Notes: generated by a model from the letters alone, not told the origin. Positions 1 through 9,186 are shown, numbered from the stretch's first letter. The stretch: DNA of 64,000 nucleotides from Saccharothrix luteola (GCF_020859565.1 NZ_JAJHUO010000001.1:304728-368727), one strand, 5' to 3'. Translations and numbers: made by a program.

Positions 1-77
1 GCCCCCCCCGCGCGGCCCCCCCCCCCCCCCCCGCCCCCGCGCCGCGCCCGCCCCCGCCGGGCGGCGCGCCCCCCCGC
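1..77. other. C/G-only low-complexity stretch at window start
   Basis: The first 77 bases contain only C and G, mostly runs of C. No coding or regulatory signal is visible. Together with two similar stretches further on it looks like an artefact (for example no-signal base calls at a contig edge) rather than genomic sequence. The next 78 bases up to the first stop codon hold nothing I recognise. Confidence 0.6.
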
Positions 78-155
78 TCGACTCAGTCTTGTTGCGGGCA
101 TGGCGAAGTCCCTCTTCTCGTCATTGGGAAGGGTTTGCGTCGTGCTACTGCGGCC

Positions 156-1883
156 TCATGCCATGAAGACGTGAGCGGACCACGGTTCCATGGCGATTCG
201 GCCGTTCACGGCCGTCGGCTCGTCGACATTGGACAGCAGCAGGTCGGCAGTCGACCAACCGCCGTCCAGGGCGGCGGTTTGCGGTGTGCCGCTGAGGTTG
301 GCCACGACGAGCAGCCGGTCGTCGTTCAGGGTGCGTTCGTAGGCGTAGAGGTAGGGTTCGTCGGCCAGGAGCATCCGGAAGTCGCCGCGGGCGATCACGG
401 GGAGCGCGTGGCGCAGCTCGATGAGCCGTCGGTAGTGGTTGAAGACGGAGGTCGGGTCGTCGTACTGGGCGGCGGCGTTGAGCCAGGTGTGGTTCGGGTT
501 GACCGCGATCCACGGTCGGCCGGTGGTGAAGCCGGCGTTGGGGGTGGCGTCCCACTGCACGGGGGTGCGGGCGTTGTCGCGGCCCATCGCGCGCAGGCCG
601 CGCAGGACCGCTTCGGGGTCGGCGCCGGCGGCGACGGCTTGGCGGTAGTGGTTGAGCGACTCGACGTCGCGCATGTCGTCCACACCGGCGAACGGCGCGT
701 TCGTCATGCCCAGCTCTTCGCCCTGGTAGACGTATGGCGTGCCGCGGTGCAGGTGGAGCACGGTGGCCAGCGCGGTGGCCGACTCGCGCCAGTACCTGCC
801 GTCGTCACCGAAGCGGGAGACCGCGCGGGGCTGGTCGTGGTTGTTCCAGTAGAGGCTGTTCCAGCCGACCTCGCCCAGCGCGGTCTGCCACCGGCCCAGC
901 GAGGCTTTGAGGTCTCGCAGGTCGAGCGGACGCGGGTCGAACTTGCCGCCGGGGCCGTGGTCGAGCGAGACGTGCTCGAACTGGAACACCATGTCCAGCT
1001 CCCGCCGTCGCGGGTCGGTGAACAGCCGGGCGTCCTCCCACGTGACGCCCGGCATCTCCCCCACGGTCAGCAACTCCCCCGACCGGCCCTCGAACACCTC
1101 GCGGTGCATCTCCTGGAGGAACTCGTGGATGCGCGGTCCCGTGCCGTAGTGCGGGAACCCGTCGCCGAGGCCTCCCGCGCCGGTGGTCGCCCCGTCGGGC
1201 AGGGCGGGGTCCTTGGAGATCAAGTTGATGACGTCCATCCGGAAGCCGTCGACGCCCCGGTCCAGCCACCACCGCATCATCGCGTAGACGGCCTCCCTGA
1301 CCTCGGGGTTCTCCCAGTTCAGGTCCGGCTGCTCGGGTGCGAACAGGTGCAGGTAGTACTCGCCGGTCGTCTCGTCGAGGGTCCAGGTGGGGCCGGAGAA
1401 GAACGACTCCCAGTTGGTGGGCTCCGCGCCGGGCTCCCCGGCTTCGAACCCGTCCCGCGGTGGTCGCCACCAGTACCAGTCCCGCTTGGGGTTGTGCTTG
1501 GAGGAGCGGGACTCGACGAACCACGGGTGCTCGTCGGAGGTGTGGTTGACCACCAGGTCCATCACCAGCTTCATGCCGCGGGCGCGGGTCTCGGCGAGCA
1601 GGCGGTCGAAGTCGTCCAGCGTGCCGAACGCGGGGTCGATGGCCTGGTAGTCGGAGATGTCGTAGCCGTTGTCGGCGTGCGGGGAGGCGTAGACGGGCGA
1701 CAACCAGATCACGTCGACGCCGAGCCGTTCGAGGTGGTCCAGCCTGGTGATCAGGCCGGGCAGGTCGCCGACGCCGTCGCCGTCGGAGTCGGCGAAGCTG
1801 CGCGGGTAGACCTGGTAGACCACGGCCGAGGTCCACCACGGGGCGGTGTCCACGGTGGTGGTCGCCGTCTGCTCGAGAGTCAT
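156..1883 (-). CDS. alpha-glucosidase / oligo-1,6-glucosidase (GH13)
   Basis: A 575-residue intracellular GH13 enzyme that hydrolyses imported alpha-glucosides such as maltose, isomaltose or trehalose-like oligosaccharides. The N-terminus has VVYQVYPRSF and the DGVGDLPGLITRLDHLERLGVD block of the (beta/alpha)8 barrel. The catalytic set is visible: nucleophile Asp in GFRMDVINLI, acid/base Glu in VGEMPG, and the transition-state Asp in WNNHDQPR. No signal peptide is present. The length fits the oligo-1,6-glucosidase/alpha-glucosidase subfamilies. It is the last gene of the transporter operon, 19 bp after the MalG-type permease, with a GAAGGA ribosome site before the ATG. The exact substrate cannot be read from sequence. 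Confidence 0.93.
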   Translation of the reverse strand: MTLEQTATTTVDTAPWWTSAVVYQVYPRSFADSDGDGVGDLPGLITRLDHLERLGVDVIWLSPVYASPHADNGYDISDYQAIDPAFGTLDDFDRLLAETRARGMKLVMDLVVNHTSDEHPWFVESRSSKHNPKRDWYWWRPPRDGFEAGEPGAEPTNWESFFSGPTWTLDETTGEYYLHLFAPEQPDLNWENPEVREAVYAMMRWWLDRGVDGFRMDVINLISKDPALPDGATTGAGGLGDGFPHYGTGPRIHEFLQEMHREVFEGRSGELLTVGEMPGVTWEDARLFTDPRRRELDMVFQFEHVSLDHGPGGKFDPRPLDLRDLKASLGRWQTALGEVGWNSLYWNNHDQPRAVSRFGDDGRYWRESATALATVLHLHRGTPYVYQGEELGMTNAPFAGVDDMRDVESLNHYRQAVAAGADPEAVLRGLRAMGRDNARTPVQWDATPNAGFTTGRPWIAVNPNHTWLNAAAQYDDPTSVFNHYRRLIELRHALPVIARGDFRMLLADEPYLYAYERTLNDDRLLVVANLSGTPQTAALDGGWSTADLLLSNVDEPTAVNGRIAMEPWSAHVFMA

Positions 1884-1902
1884 GTACGTCCTTCGTGGGG
1901 TG

Positions 1903-2805
1903 TTATTTGACCGCGCCGAGGTTCACGCCGCGCATGAGCGTGCGTTGGAAGAGCAGGAAGAACACCAGTGCCGGCAGGATGCCCGCCAGCGACGCGGCGG
2001 CCAGTGCCGTGGGGTCGCTGGTGTACTGGCCGCTCAACGCGCCCAGCGCGACCGACACCGTTTGGTTGTCCGCCGAGGGCAGCAGCACCAGGGGCAGGAA
2101 GAAGTCGTTCCACGTCCAGATGAAGAAGAACGTCATCAGCACCGCCATGGTCGGCCTGGTCAGCGGCAGCACGACGAGCCGGAGCACCTGGAAGCGGGAG
2201 GCGCCGTCGAGCCTGGCGGCCTCCAGCACCTCCGGCGGGAAGGTGCCCAGCACCGAGGACAGCATGTAGGTGCCGAACGCGCTCTGGAGCACGGCCAGGA
2301 TGATGATGACGCCGGTCATGGTGTCGTAGAGCCCGAGGTCGCGGGTGAGCACGAACAGCGGGTACACCAAGGCTTCCTGCGGGATGGTGAACGCGAGCAT
2401 GAACAGCGCCAGGATCCACACCCGCCCGCGGATGCGGCCGATGCCGATGGCGAAAGCGGACAGCAGGCTCAGCGCGACCGCGATCAGGGCGACGCTGCCG
2501 CTGATCACCACGCTGTTGAGCAGCTTGCGGTTGAAGTCGACGCCGACCCAGAAGTCGACCAGCGCGGAGAGGTCCAGCTCGGCGGGCAGCGAGACCGGCC
2601 CGTTGGCGATGTAGTCGGGCGCGGGCTTGAACGCGTTGATGATCGCGATCCAGAACGGGAACAGCATCAGCAGACCGACACCGGCGACCAGGGCGAGCAC
2701 CACCCAGCCGCTGACACCGCGCTTGCGGCGCTTGACCCGGCGCACGGGGGGCTCGGACGGGGGCGTCACGGTCACGGCCGGCTTCTCCAGGCTATCCACG
2801 GCCAT
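1903..2805 (-). CDS. carbohydrate ABC transporter permease, MalG type
   Basis: A 300-residue inner-membrane permease with about six hydrophobic segments; the first follows a basic N-terminal stretch (RRVKRRKRG). The EAA loop that docks the ATPase is intact (EVLEAARLDGASRFQ). It pairs with the upstream MalF-type permease, whose gene it overlaps by 14 bp, and receives sugar from the lipoprotein encoded first in the operon. No ATPase gene is linked. In actinomycetes such systems commonly share an MsiK-type ATPase encoded elsewhere, which is probably the case here. Confidence 0.93.
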   Translation of the reverse strand: MAVDSLEKPAVTVTPPSEPPVRRVKRRKRGVSGWVVLALVAGVGLLMLFPFWIAIINAFKPAPDYIANGPVSLPAELDLSALVDFWVGVDFNRKLLNSVVISGSVALIAVALSLLSAFAIGIGRIRGRVWILALFMLAFTIPQEALVYPLFVLTRDLGLYDTMTGVIIILAVLQSAFGTYMLSSVLGTFPPEVLEAARLDGASRFQVLRLVVLPLTRPTMAVLMTFFFIWTWNDFFLPLVLLPSADNQTVSVALGALSGQYTSDPTALAAASLAGILPALVFFLLFQRTLMRGVNLGAVK

Positions 2806-3730
2806 CTTCGAACCCTTCGGAGTTGCGGGTCTGGTAGCGCAGCAGCGCGACCGCGACGACCGAGATCATCAGCGCCAGCACGGAGGCCACCGCGGCGCCG
2901 TAGCCGACCTTGGTGGTGGTGAAGAAGTTGGAGAACGAGAAGTAGGCGGGCACGATCGTGCTGGTGCCGGGACCGCCGCGGGTGAGCACGAAGATCGGCG
3001 CGAACACCTTCAGCGCGGCCACCGACGTGGTGATCAGCACGACCGCGATCTCCGGCCGGAGCTGGTTGAGCGTGATGGTGCGGAACTGCTGGAACCAGGT
3101 CGCGCCGTCCAGCTCGGCGGCTTCGTACAGCGCCGGGTCGACCCGGGACAGCCCGGCCATGAACACGACCACGGTGTAGCCGATCTGGAGCCAGACCAGG
3201 ACGTTCATCACCGCGTAGATGGCCAGGTCGGAGTCGCCGAGCCAGTTCCGCGCCAGGCCGTCGAGCCCGAGGTCGCGCAGGGTGGTGTTGATGATCCCGT
3301 ACTGGGGTTGGTACATCCACTTCCACAGCACGCCCGCGACCGCGATGGGCAGGATCTGCGGCAGGTAGTAGGTGGCGCGCAGGAAGCTCGCGACCTTCGA
3401 CCCGAACTTCGGCGAGATGTAGTTGAACAACACGGCCGCCACCACCACCCCGATGGCGGTCGGGAGGATCGCCATGGCCACGATGAACGCCACGCTGTGC
3501 CGGAACGACGCCCAGAACAGCGGGTCGCCCAGCAGCCGCTGGTAGTTCTCGAACCCGATGAACACCGGGTCACCGACACCCCGGAAGGAGGTGAGGCTGT
3601 ACCAGAGGTTCATCCCGAAGGGCACGGCGACGACGGCGAGGAAACCGAGGGCGCCGGGCAGGACGTACCACCAGTAGCCGCCGCGGCGTTCGGACGTGCT
3701 CCTGCGCCGCACGGCGGTGAGCGAGGACAT
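2792..3730 (-). CDS. carbohydrate ABC transporter permease, MalF type
   Basis: A 312-residue inner-membrane permease, the MalF-like partner of the following gene. A hydrophobic segment starts near residue 25 after a basic, serine-rich N-terminus, and the family block around SLTSFRGVGDPVFIGFENYQ follows. The EAA loop is present (ALYEAAELDGATWFQQFR). It lies 20 bp downstream of the binding-protein gene and overlaps the next permease, so translation of the two permeases is probably coupled. The alpha-glucosidase at the operon end suggests an alpha-linked glucose oligosaccharide as substrate. Confidence 0.93.
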   Translation of the reverse strand: MSSLTAVRRRSTSERRGGYWWYVLPGALGFLAVVAVPFGMNLWYSLTSFRGVGDPVFIGFENYQRLLGDPLFWASFRHSVAFIVAMAILPTAIGVVVAAVLFNYISPKFGSKVASFLRATYYLPQILPIAVAGVLWKWMYQPQYGIINTTLRDLGLDGLARNWLGDSDLAIYAVMNVLVWLQIGYTVVVFMAGLSRVDPALYEAAELDGATWFQQFRTITLNQLRPEIAVVLITTSVAALKVFAPIFVLTRGGPGTSTIVPAYFSFSNFFTTTKVGYGAAVASVLALMISVVAVALLRYQTRNSEGFEDGRG

Positions 3731-3750
3731 GGCGATCCCTTCCCGGGCGG

Positions 3751-5112
3751 TTACGCGGTCGGCTTGCCGGCGTCGTAGGCGGTCTTGATCGCCTCGACCA
3801 CCTGGTGCGGGGGCGGGGCGCCCCCCCCCCCCCCCCTGGGGTTGGCCCGCAGCCCCTCGTTAAGCCCCGCCCCCCCCCCCGCCCGGTGCGGTGACGCGTC
3901 ACCGCCGACGAGGTCCGTGGTGTTGGCCAGCAGCACGTCGTTCAGCCCGGCCACCGGCCAGTCCGGGTACAGCGCGAGCCCGCCGCGGTCGCCGGACAGC
4001 AGCTCGGTGAACCGGTCGCCCACCAGCAGCCCCATCGCCGAGCTGGCCGAGCCCGGCTCCGCCGCCACCGGCACACCGCCCTTGTCGGCCAGGAAGTTCT
4101 GCACCTCGGGCCGTTGGGTGATCTCCAGGAAGTCGTAGGCGAGGTCCTTGTTCTTGGCCTTCGCGGGCACGACCCACAGGTTGCCGCCCGAGCCGGGGTG
4201 CAGTTCGTTGCCGGGGAACAGGAACTGGCCGGTCTTGAACGTGGGCTGCTCGGCGAACTGGCCGGACCACCAGGTGCCGGAGACGAACATCGGGTACTGG
4301 CCGGCGATGAACGCGTTGCCGGCGTCCTGGGCGGGGATGCCGGTGGAGTCGGTGCTGATGTACTTGCGCTCCACCCACTGGCGCATGGTGGTGGCGGCCT
4401 TCTCCCACGCCGACCAGTCGACGTCACCCTCGAACCGCTGGTAGGCGGCCAGGGACTGCTCGTCCATGTGGGCCAAAGCCAGCGAGTACAGCAGGTGCGG
4501 GCCGGGGTAGTCGGCGGAGCCGAGCGCGAGCGGCGTGACGCCCTTGTCGGAGAAGGTCTTCAGCGCGTTCTCGAACTCGGCCAGGGTGGTCGGCACCTGC
4601 ACGTTGTGCTGGGCGAACAGGTCCTGGTTGTACCAGACGCCGACGTACTCGCCGTAGTTCGTGATCCCGTACCGCTTGCCCGATCCCATGAGCCCGTTGT
4701 CGTCGTAGAGGCCGACGTCCTGGGCGGTGTTGTCGAGCTTCCAGCCCCGGGTCTTGGCGACCTCGGTCAGGTCGCTGAGCAGACCCGCCTTGGCCACGAC
4801 GCCGGCGGTGGCGTTGCCCTTGAGGTACTCCAGCACGTCGGGGGTGTCATTGGAGTCGAGGATGAGCTGGCCGGACTGCTGCATCTGCTCGTAGGTCTTG
4901 AGCTCCTGCTTCACCGTGACGCCGGGGTGCTCCTTCTCGAAGATCGAGACGGCCTGCTTCCAGGCGGCCGACAGCGCGCTGTCGTCGGTCTCCCACCACC
5001 ACACCTTGAGCGTGTTCGGGTCACCGGAGTCACCTCCGCTCGAACACCCGGTCATCACCAGCGCCAAGGCGGCGGCCACCGCGGTGGCCAGCCGTAGGGG
5101 GTGCTTGCGCAT
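3751..5112 (-). CDS. sugar ABC transporter substrate-binding lipoprotein (C-terminus suspect)
   Basis: A 453-residue family-1 solute-binding lipoprotein. The signal peptide ends in a lipobox (ALALVMTGCSS), with the lipidated Cys at about residue 23. The mature protein shows the usual family features, including LKVWWWETDD near the start and the MFVSGTWWSGQF region. It should capture an alpha-glucoside outside the membrane and deliver it to the two permeases downstream. The last 50 or so residues pass through a run of Gly and Pro codons made by C/G homopolymers, replacing the expected conserved C-terminal helix, so the reading there is probably corrupt even though the frame stays open. The start is the ATG preceded by GGAGGAT. 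Confidence 0.88.
   Translation of the reverse strand: MRKHPLRLATAVAAALALVMTGCSSGGDSGDPNTLKVWWWETDDSALSAAWKQAVSIFEKEHPGVTVKQELKTYEQMQQSGQLILDSNDTPDVLEYLKGNATAGVVAKAGLLSDLTEVAKTRGWKLDNTAQDVGLYDDNGLMGSGKRYGITNYGEYVGVWYNQDLFAQHNVQVPTTLAEFENALKTFSDKGVTPLALGSADYPGPHLLYSLALAHMDEQSLAAYQRFEGDVDWSAWEKAATTMRQWVERKYISTDSTGIPAQDAGNAFIAGQYPMFVSGTWWSGQFAEQPTFKTGQFLFPGNELHPGSGGNLWVVPAKAKNKDLAYDFLEITQRPEVQNFLADKGGVPVAAEPGSASSAMGLLVGDRFTELLSGDRGGLALYPDWPVAGLNDVLLANTTDLVGGDASPHRAGGGAGLNEGLRANPRGGGGGAPPPHQVVEAIKTAYDAGKPTA
3806..3886. other. C-homopolymer interruption inside the binding-protein gene
   Basis: Within 80 bases there are two long runs of C separated by a short mixed stretch. They translate on the minus strand to a Gly/Pro/Ala-rich insert that does not resemble the C-terminal helix of solute-binding proteins. 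The composition matches the odd stretches at the window start and at 57.5 kb. A sequencing or assembly artefact is the likeliest explanation; slipped-strand repeat expansion is the alternative. Confidence 0.6.
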
Positions 5113-5170
5113 GTCGATCCTCCAGAGTCGCGACGGCGGCGTCGCCTACCGAGGTTTTCTTTGTCGCAAC

Positions 5171-5200
5171 ATTAAGGGTGACGCCACTGTAACGCGTCAA
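5171..5200 (-). promoter_or_regulatory. probable promoter of the alpha-glucoside operon
   Basis: On the minus strand a TTGACG -35 box is followed after 18 bases by CTTAAT, which matches four positions of the -10 consensus. The start of transcription would fall about 50 bases before the binding-protein ATG. The surrounding 190-base divergent region also feeds the ROK gene, so the repressor site is expected here, but I could not pick out one unambiguous operator. Confidence 0.45.
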
Positions 5201-5303
5201 CCCGCAGCTAGTCACGTTTTCGTCACGCCAGAGGTCTTGCCAGGTAGTTTCGCGGCGGTACTATTGCGGTCCGGTTACCCCCGACCTCGACGAGGAGCGC
5301 ACG

Positions 5304-6464
5304 GTGCTCGACGCCGCCTCACCCTGGGCACCCCTGCTGCCCTCCGCCCGCCGCGTGACGCTGGAGGTGCTGCTCCACGGCCCGCTGGCCCGGTCGGAGC
5401 TGGCGGATCGGTTGGGCCTGTCCACGGCGAGCCTGACCCGGCTGACCAAGCCCTTGATGGACGCCGGCCTGCTGCGCGAGGTCGCCACGCCGAACCCGCG
5501 CGGCGGCGGGCGACCACTGCAACCGCTGGACGTCGACCCGGACGTGCAGCGGTTCATCGGCATCAAGCTGGCCGGGTTCCGCGCCTACGGCGTGCTGACC
5601 GACCTGCGCGCGGACATCCTCGGCAGCGCCACCGTCGAGATCACCGACCAGAGCCCGGAAGCGGTCGTGTCCAGGATCGCCGAACTGGTGGACACCCTGG
5701 ACGACCGGGCACGCCCGGTCGCGGCGATCGGCATCGGCATCGGCGGTGTGGTCCGCGACTTCACCCGCGTGCAGCGGGCGGTGTTCCTGCACTGGGGAGA
5801 GGTCGACCTGGGTGCGGCGGTCGCCGGGGCGACCGGCAGGCCGACCGTGGTGTCCAACGACCTCGACGCCCTGCTGGAGGCCGAGCACTGGTTCGGCGAC
5901 GGCCGGGACGTGCAGAGCTTCGCCGTGCTCACCATCGGCGCCGGTGTCGGCGGCGGGCTCGTGATCCACGACCACCTCGTCAGCGGTCCGGACTCGGGCC
6001 TGGGCCTGCTCGGGCACTTCCCCGTCGACCCCCTCGGCCCGGCCTGCCCGGAGGGGCACCGGGGCTGCGTGAAATCCCTGCTCACCACCGACGCCATCCG
6101 GTCGCAGGCCGCCCTGACGCTGGGCCGGCCCGTCACGTACGACGAGGTGCTCGACCTCGCCGAAGCCGGGAACCAGGTCGCCGACCAGCTCGTCGGCCGC
6201 GCCGCGCACGCGTTCGGCACGCTGATCGCGGCCGTCGCCAACATCGCCCAACCCGAGCGGATCATCCTCACCGGAGAGGGCATCCGCCTCGCCCAGGTCG
6301 CCGAGTCACGCGTGCGGGCGGGCATCGCCCAGGCCCGGCACGCCGAGGCCTCCCCCATCGACCTGCGCTTCATCACCGACGACCCGACGCTCTGGGCCCG
6401 GGGCGCCTCCGCCGTGGCCATCCAGCGCACCGTGCTCGCCACGCTGCCCCTGCGCACCACTTGA
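5304..6464 (+). CDS. ROK-family transcriptional repressor
   Basis: A 386-residue ROK-family regulator. Residues 15-65 form a winged helix-turn-helix (ARSELADRLGLSTASLTRLTKPLMDAGLL), and the remainder is the sugar-kinase-like ROK domain with AVLTIGAGVGGGLV and a zinc-type CPEGHRGCVKSL motif (Cys-x4-Cys with His). Proteins of this build repress sugar operons and let go on binding a sugar or sugar phosphate. Divergent orientation and a 190-base shared region make it the likely repressor of the alpha-glucoside operon. The start is GTG, chosen for the GAGGAG ribosome site 6 bases upstream. Confidence 0.9.
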   Translation: MLDAASPWAPLLPSARRVTLEVLLHGPLARSELADRLGLSTASLTRLTKPLMDAGLLREVATPNPRGGGRPLQPLDVDPDVQRFIGIKLAGFRAYGVLTDLRADILGSATVEITDQSPEAVVSRIAELVDTLDDRARPVAAIGIGIGGVVRDFTRVQRAVFLHWGEVDLGAAVAGATGRPTVVSNDLDALLEAEHWFGDGRDVQSFAVLTIGAGVGGGLVIHDHLVSGPDSGLGLLGHFPVDPLGPACPEGHRGCVKSLLTTDAIRSQAALTLGRPVTYDEVLDLAEAGNQVADQLVGRAAHAFGTLIAAVANIAQPERIILTGEGIRLAQVAESRVRAGIAQARHAEASPIDLRFITDDPTLWARGASAVAIQRTVLATLPLRTT

Positions 6465-6813
6465 CCCCATCGCACGAGCCCTTCCCGCGGCGGTAGCAGC
6501 CGTGACGCTGGTGCTTCTGCTGGTGGTCGGGGAACAAGGTGATGAAGTACTCGCTCCAGCCACCCATGCGGACGCGCAGCCAGGTGATGGTGAGCAGGTT
6601 GGAACCGGTGCCGCGGGCGAACTCCTCGATGACCTCCACGAGGGCTTCGATGCGGCCGGCGCCCACCGTCGAGTCGATGAACGGCTCGGCCACGGACTCG
6701 CCCCAGTCGCACATCAGGGGCTCGACCAGTTCGGGCAGCGAGGTGGCGGCGGTGGGGTCGTAGACGAGGTGCTTGATCGCCAGAAGTGAGTTGATGGCGT
6801 TGGGCAGGGGCGA
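6373..6813 (-). pseudogene. unrecognised gene remnant overlapping the ROK 3' end
   Basis: An open frame on the minus strand has no start codon before its upstream stop but reads like real protein in its first part, for example NAINSLLAIKHLVYDPTA, then CDWGESVAEPFIDSTVGAG and LVEVIEEFARGTGSNLL. After about 80 residues it turns into arginine-rich sequence typical of a shadow frame, where it runs under the ROK gene. I read it as the 5'-truncated end of a lost gene. I do not recognise the family. A tRNA-like T-arm sequence sits immediately beyond its upstream end. Confidence 0.4.
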
Positions 6814-6933
6814 TCAGGCCGGGTTCGAATCCCGCGAATGCGCCTGCGGACGCGCGCGTCTTGGCCTTGGATGGACCGAGACCCGCGTGGCCCGTGCCGG
6901 TGGGGGGACCGGGAAGGCGGTCTTGCGTTGATC

Positions 6934-8193
6934 ATGCTTCGGCTCACGCCTGCCCCGCTGCGGGATCCCGCTTTTCGCCGGTACTTCACCGCGCGATCGT
7001 TCTCCCACCTCGGCGACGGCCTGATCTCGATCGCCCTGCTCTTCGGCGCCCTGCGCCTGGGCGCCTCCCCCACCGAGATCGGGTTGCTGCTGCTGGCGAG
7101 TCGACTGCCGGTCGTGGTGTTCACGGTCCTCGGCGGGGTGATCGGTGACCTCGTGTCCCGACGCGCGGTGATGCTCATCGCCGATGTCGTCCGTTGCGGC
7201 ACCCAAGGGCTCACCGCGGTCCTGCTGCTGACCGGCGTCGGCACCCTGTGGCACCTCGCCGTGCTCCAGGCAGTGGCCGGCACGGCGACCGCGTTCTTCA
7301 ACCCCGCCGCGGCCGGCCTGGTCGTCGACGTGGTGCCCGAAGAGCACAGGCACCAGGCCAACGCGCTCCTCACGGCCACCCAGAACGTGGCCATCCTCGT
7401 CGCGCCGGTGATCTCCGCGATCCTCGTGGCCACCGTCGGCGCGGGCGCCTCGTTCGCGGTGGACGCCGGCACGTTCGTCATCAGCGCCGTGGCGCTGATG
7501 ATGCTGCGAGTCCCCGACCGTCCCGTGCACCAACGCCCGGGGATGCTCGACGCCGTGCGCCACGGGTGGCGCGATTTCCGCTCGCGGCCGTGGTTGCAGG
7601 CGACCACGATCCAGGTCGCCGTCATCAACGGCGCCTGCATCTCACCGTTCCTCGTCTTGGGGCCGATCATCACCGACGAGCGCCTCGGAGGACCGCTGTC
7701 CTGGGCCTTCATCGGCAACGGCTACGCCGCCGGCGCCTTGGTCGGCAGCGCCATCGCGATGCGGTGGCATCCCCGCCGTCCCCTGCGGGTAGCCGTCACC
7801 ATCCCCGTCGCGCTGGCACCGCTCCTCGTCCTGCTCGCCGCCGGCGCCCCGGTGTTCCTGCTGGCCGCCGCAGCCGTACCGGCCGGCATCCAGTCCGCCA
7901 TCTACGCGGTGCTGACCGACACCGCGCGGCAGACGCACGTGCCTCCCGACCTGGTAGCGCGCGCCACCGGCTTCTCGACCGTCGTCGGTCTGGCCGCGGC
8001 CCCCGTCGGGATGGCCGTCGCCGGCCCCGCCGCCGAGCGAATCGGTTCCGGCACCGTCCTGGTGATCGGCGCGGTCATCGCCGTCGTGAGCGTCCCGCTG
8101 GCACTCGCCGTTCGCGCGGTCCGCGACCTGCCCGCGCGACCGGAGTCCGCCCCGGCTCCGGACGGCGAGCCGGCGATCGCGGGGCACGGCTAG
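6934..8193 (+). CDS. MFS transporter
   Basis: A 419-residue membrane protein with about 12 hydrophobic segments, resembling the actinobacterial MFS exporters related to enterobactin/macrolide exporters. The N-terminus reads LRDPAFRRYFTARSFSHLGDG, and VFTVLGGVIGDLVSRRAV matches the loop 2-3 signature of the superfamily (GxxxDxxxRR). The substrate is unknown. A GGAAGG ribosome site lies 17 bases before the chosen ATG and 11 bases before an in-frame TTG two codons earlier, so the true start may be that TTG. The gene stands alone between a remnant and a convergent signalling pair. Confidence 0.85.
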   Translation: MLRLTPAPLRDPAFRRYFTARSFSHLGDGLISIALLFGALRLGASPTEIGLLLLASRLPVVVFTVLGGVIGDLVSRRAVMLIADVVRCGTQGLTAVLLLTGVGTLWHLAVLQAVAGTATAFFNPAAAGLVVDVVPEEHRHQANALLTATQNVAILVAPVISAILVATVGAGASFAVDAGTFVISAVALMMLRVPDRPVHQRPGMLDAVRHGWRDFRSRPWLQATTIQVAVINGACISPFLVLGPIITDERLGGPLSWAFIGNGYAAGALVGSAIAMRWHPRRPLRVAVTIPVALAPLLVLLAAGAPVFLLAAAAVPAGIQSAIYAVLTDTARQTHVPPDLVARATGFSTVVGLAAAPVGMAVAGPAAERIGSGTVLVIGAVIAVVSVPLALAVRAVRDLPARPESAPAPDGEPAIAGHG

Positions 8194-8241
8194 ACGGGTC
8201 GCCCCGGCTCGGCATTCCGCGGACTCACCGTTCCGCGGCCG

Positions 8242-9186
8242 TCACCGGGTCAAGCGCAGGAAGGTGGTGACGGTGGTGCCGCGGGCGCCGGTGTGGGTGC
8301 GCACGAGGTCGGCGAGTTGGTTGACCAGCAGGAGGCCGCGGCCCCCGTGCTGGCCCGGTTCGGGTGGTCGACGACCGGCCAGGGGGTCGGCCAGGTGTCC
8401 GTGGTCCTCGACCGCGAAGACCAAGTGCTCCTCGTCGCGCCAGATCCGCACCCGGCACCCGGCGCCGGTGTGTCGGAGGCTGTTGACCACCAGCTCGGTG
8501 GCGATGAGTTCGAGGTCGGCCGTCCGGTCGGCGTCCAGTCCCGACAGCCGCGCTTGGTCGGCGACGAGCCTACGGACGTCGCGGAGCCCGTTGGTGGTCG
8601 TGACGGGGAGGTCGACGGCGTCCGGGGCGACTGTCAGCGGCTGGTTGTAGCGGTCCACCACGACGTCGGGAGCGTAGTGGTCGCTGTCGTAGCGGCCGGT
8701 GGCGTCCCACACCGTGGGGTGGGTGGCCAGGGCGTCGGTGAGCACGTGGTCGTCGAGGGCGCGGGTGTCGTAGGGACAGACGATCGTGACGTCGCGTCCG
8801 GCGAAGGCCGGGTTGATCAGCGCTTCGTGCTGTGCGCAGGCGGGGTACTCGAGCTCGGTGCGGCCGGCCCAGATCGGCTCGCCGACGATGCGCACGTGCC
8901 CGGAGCGGTGGGCGTCGGCGAAGCGTCGCAGCACGGTCGCGATGATCCGGCCGGGGTTGCGGCCGGCCACTTCCATGTCCAGCATCAGCACGTTGTCCGC
9001 GGCTGCGCCCAGGGCATCGCGCAACAGCCTCAGCCTCGCACCGGGTACCGCCACGGCGGCGGGTTGCGCTTCGGCCAGCCCCTCGGTGAGGAAGGGCACG
9101 AGTGCGCCCAGGTACTCCTCGTCGGAGCCGTAGAACAAGGCCGGGTGGACGAACCCACCTGGCGACGGCACGACCGGGGCGGTCAC
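8242..9186 (-). CDS. MEDS-domain anti-sigma-type ATPase (HATPase_c)
   Basis: A 314-residue cytosolic protein. Residues about 12-165 form a MEDS sensory domain (HPALFYGSDEEYLGALVPFL through VTIVCPYDTRAL). Residues about 195-314 form a GHKL ATPase domain of the RsbW/SpoIIAB kind, with the N box ELIATELVVNSLRHTG, the G1-like EDHGHLADP and the G2-like GRGLLLVNQLAD. Such proteins bind a sigma factor or an anti-anti-sigma factor and phosphorylate the latter. The GTG start overlaps the stop of the MEDS-STAS gene by 4 bp, so the two are translationally coupled and probable partners. Confidence 0.87.
   Translation of the reverse strand: MTAPVVPSPGGFVHPALFYGSDEEYLGALVPFLTEGLAEAQPAAVAVPGARLRLLRDALGAAADNVLMLDMEVAGRNPGRIIATVLRRFADAHRSGHVRIVGEPIWAGRTELEYPACAQHEALINPAFAGRDVTIVCPYDTRALDDHVLTDALATHPTVWDATGRYDSDHYAPDVVVDRYNQPLTVAPDAVDLPVTTTNGLRDVRRLVADQARLSGLDADRTADLELIATELVVNSLRHTGAGCRVRIWRDEEHLVFAVEDHGHLADPLAGRRPPEPGQHGGRGLLLVNQLADLVRTHTGARGTTVTTFLRLTR

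Noticed and set aside
6816-6838. Possible tRNA gene
   Set aside because: Only a T-arm-like segment is present. The stem has a mismatch and no acceptor, D or anticodon arm can be built from the flanking bases.
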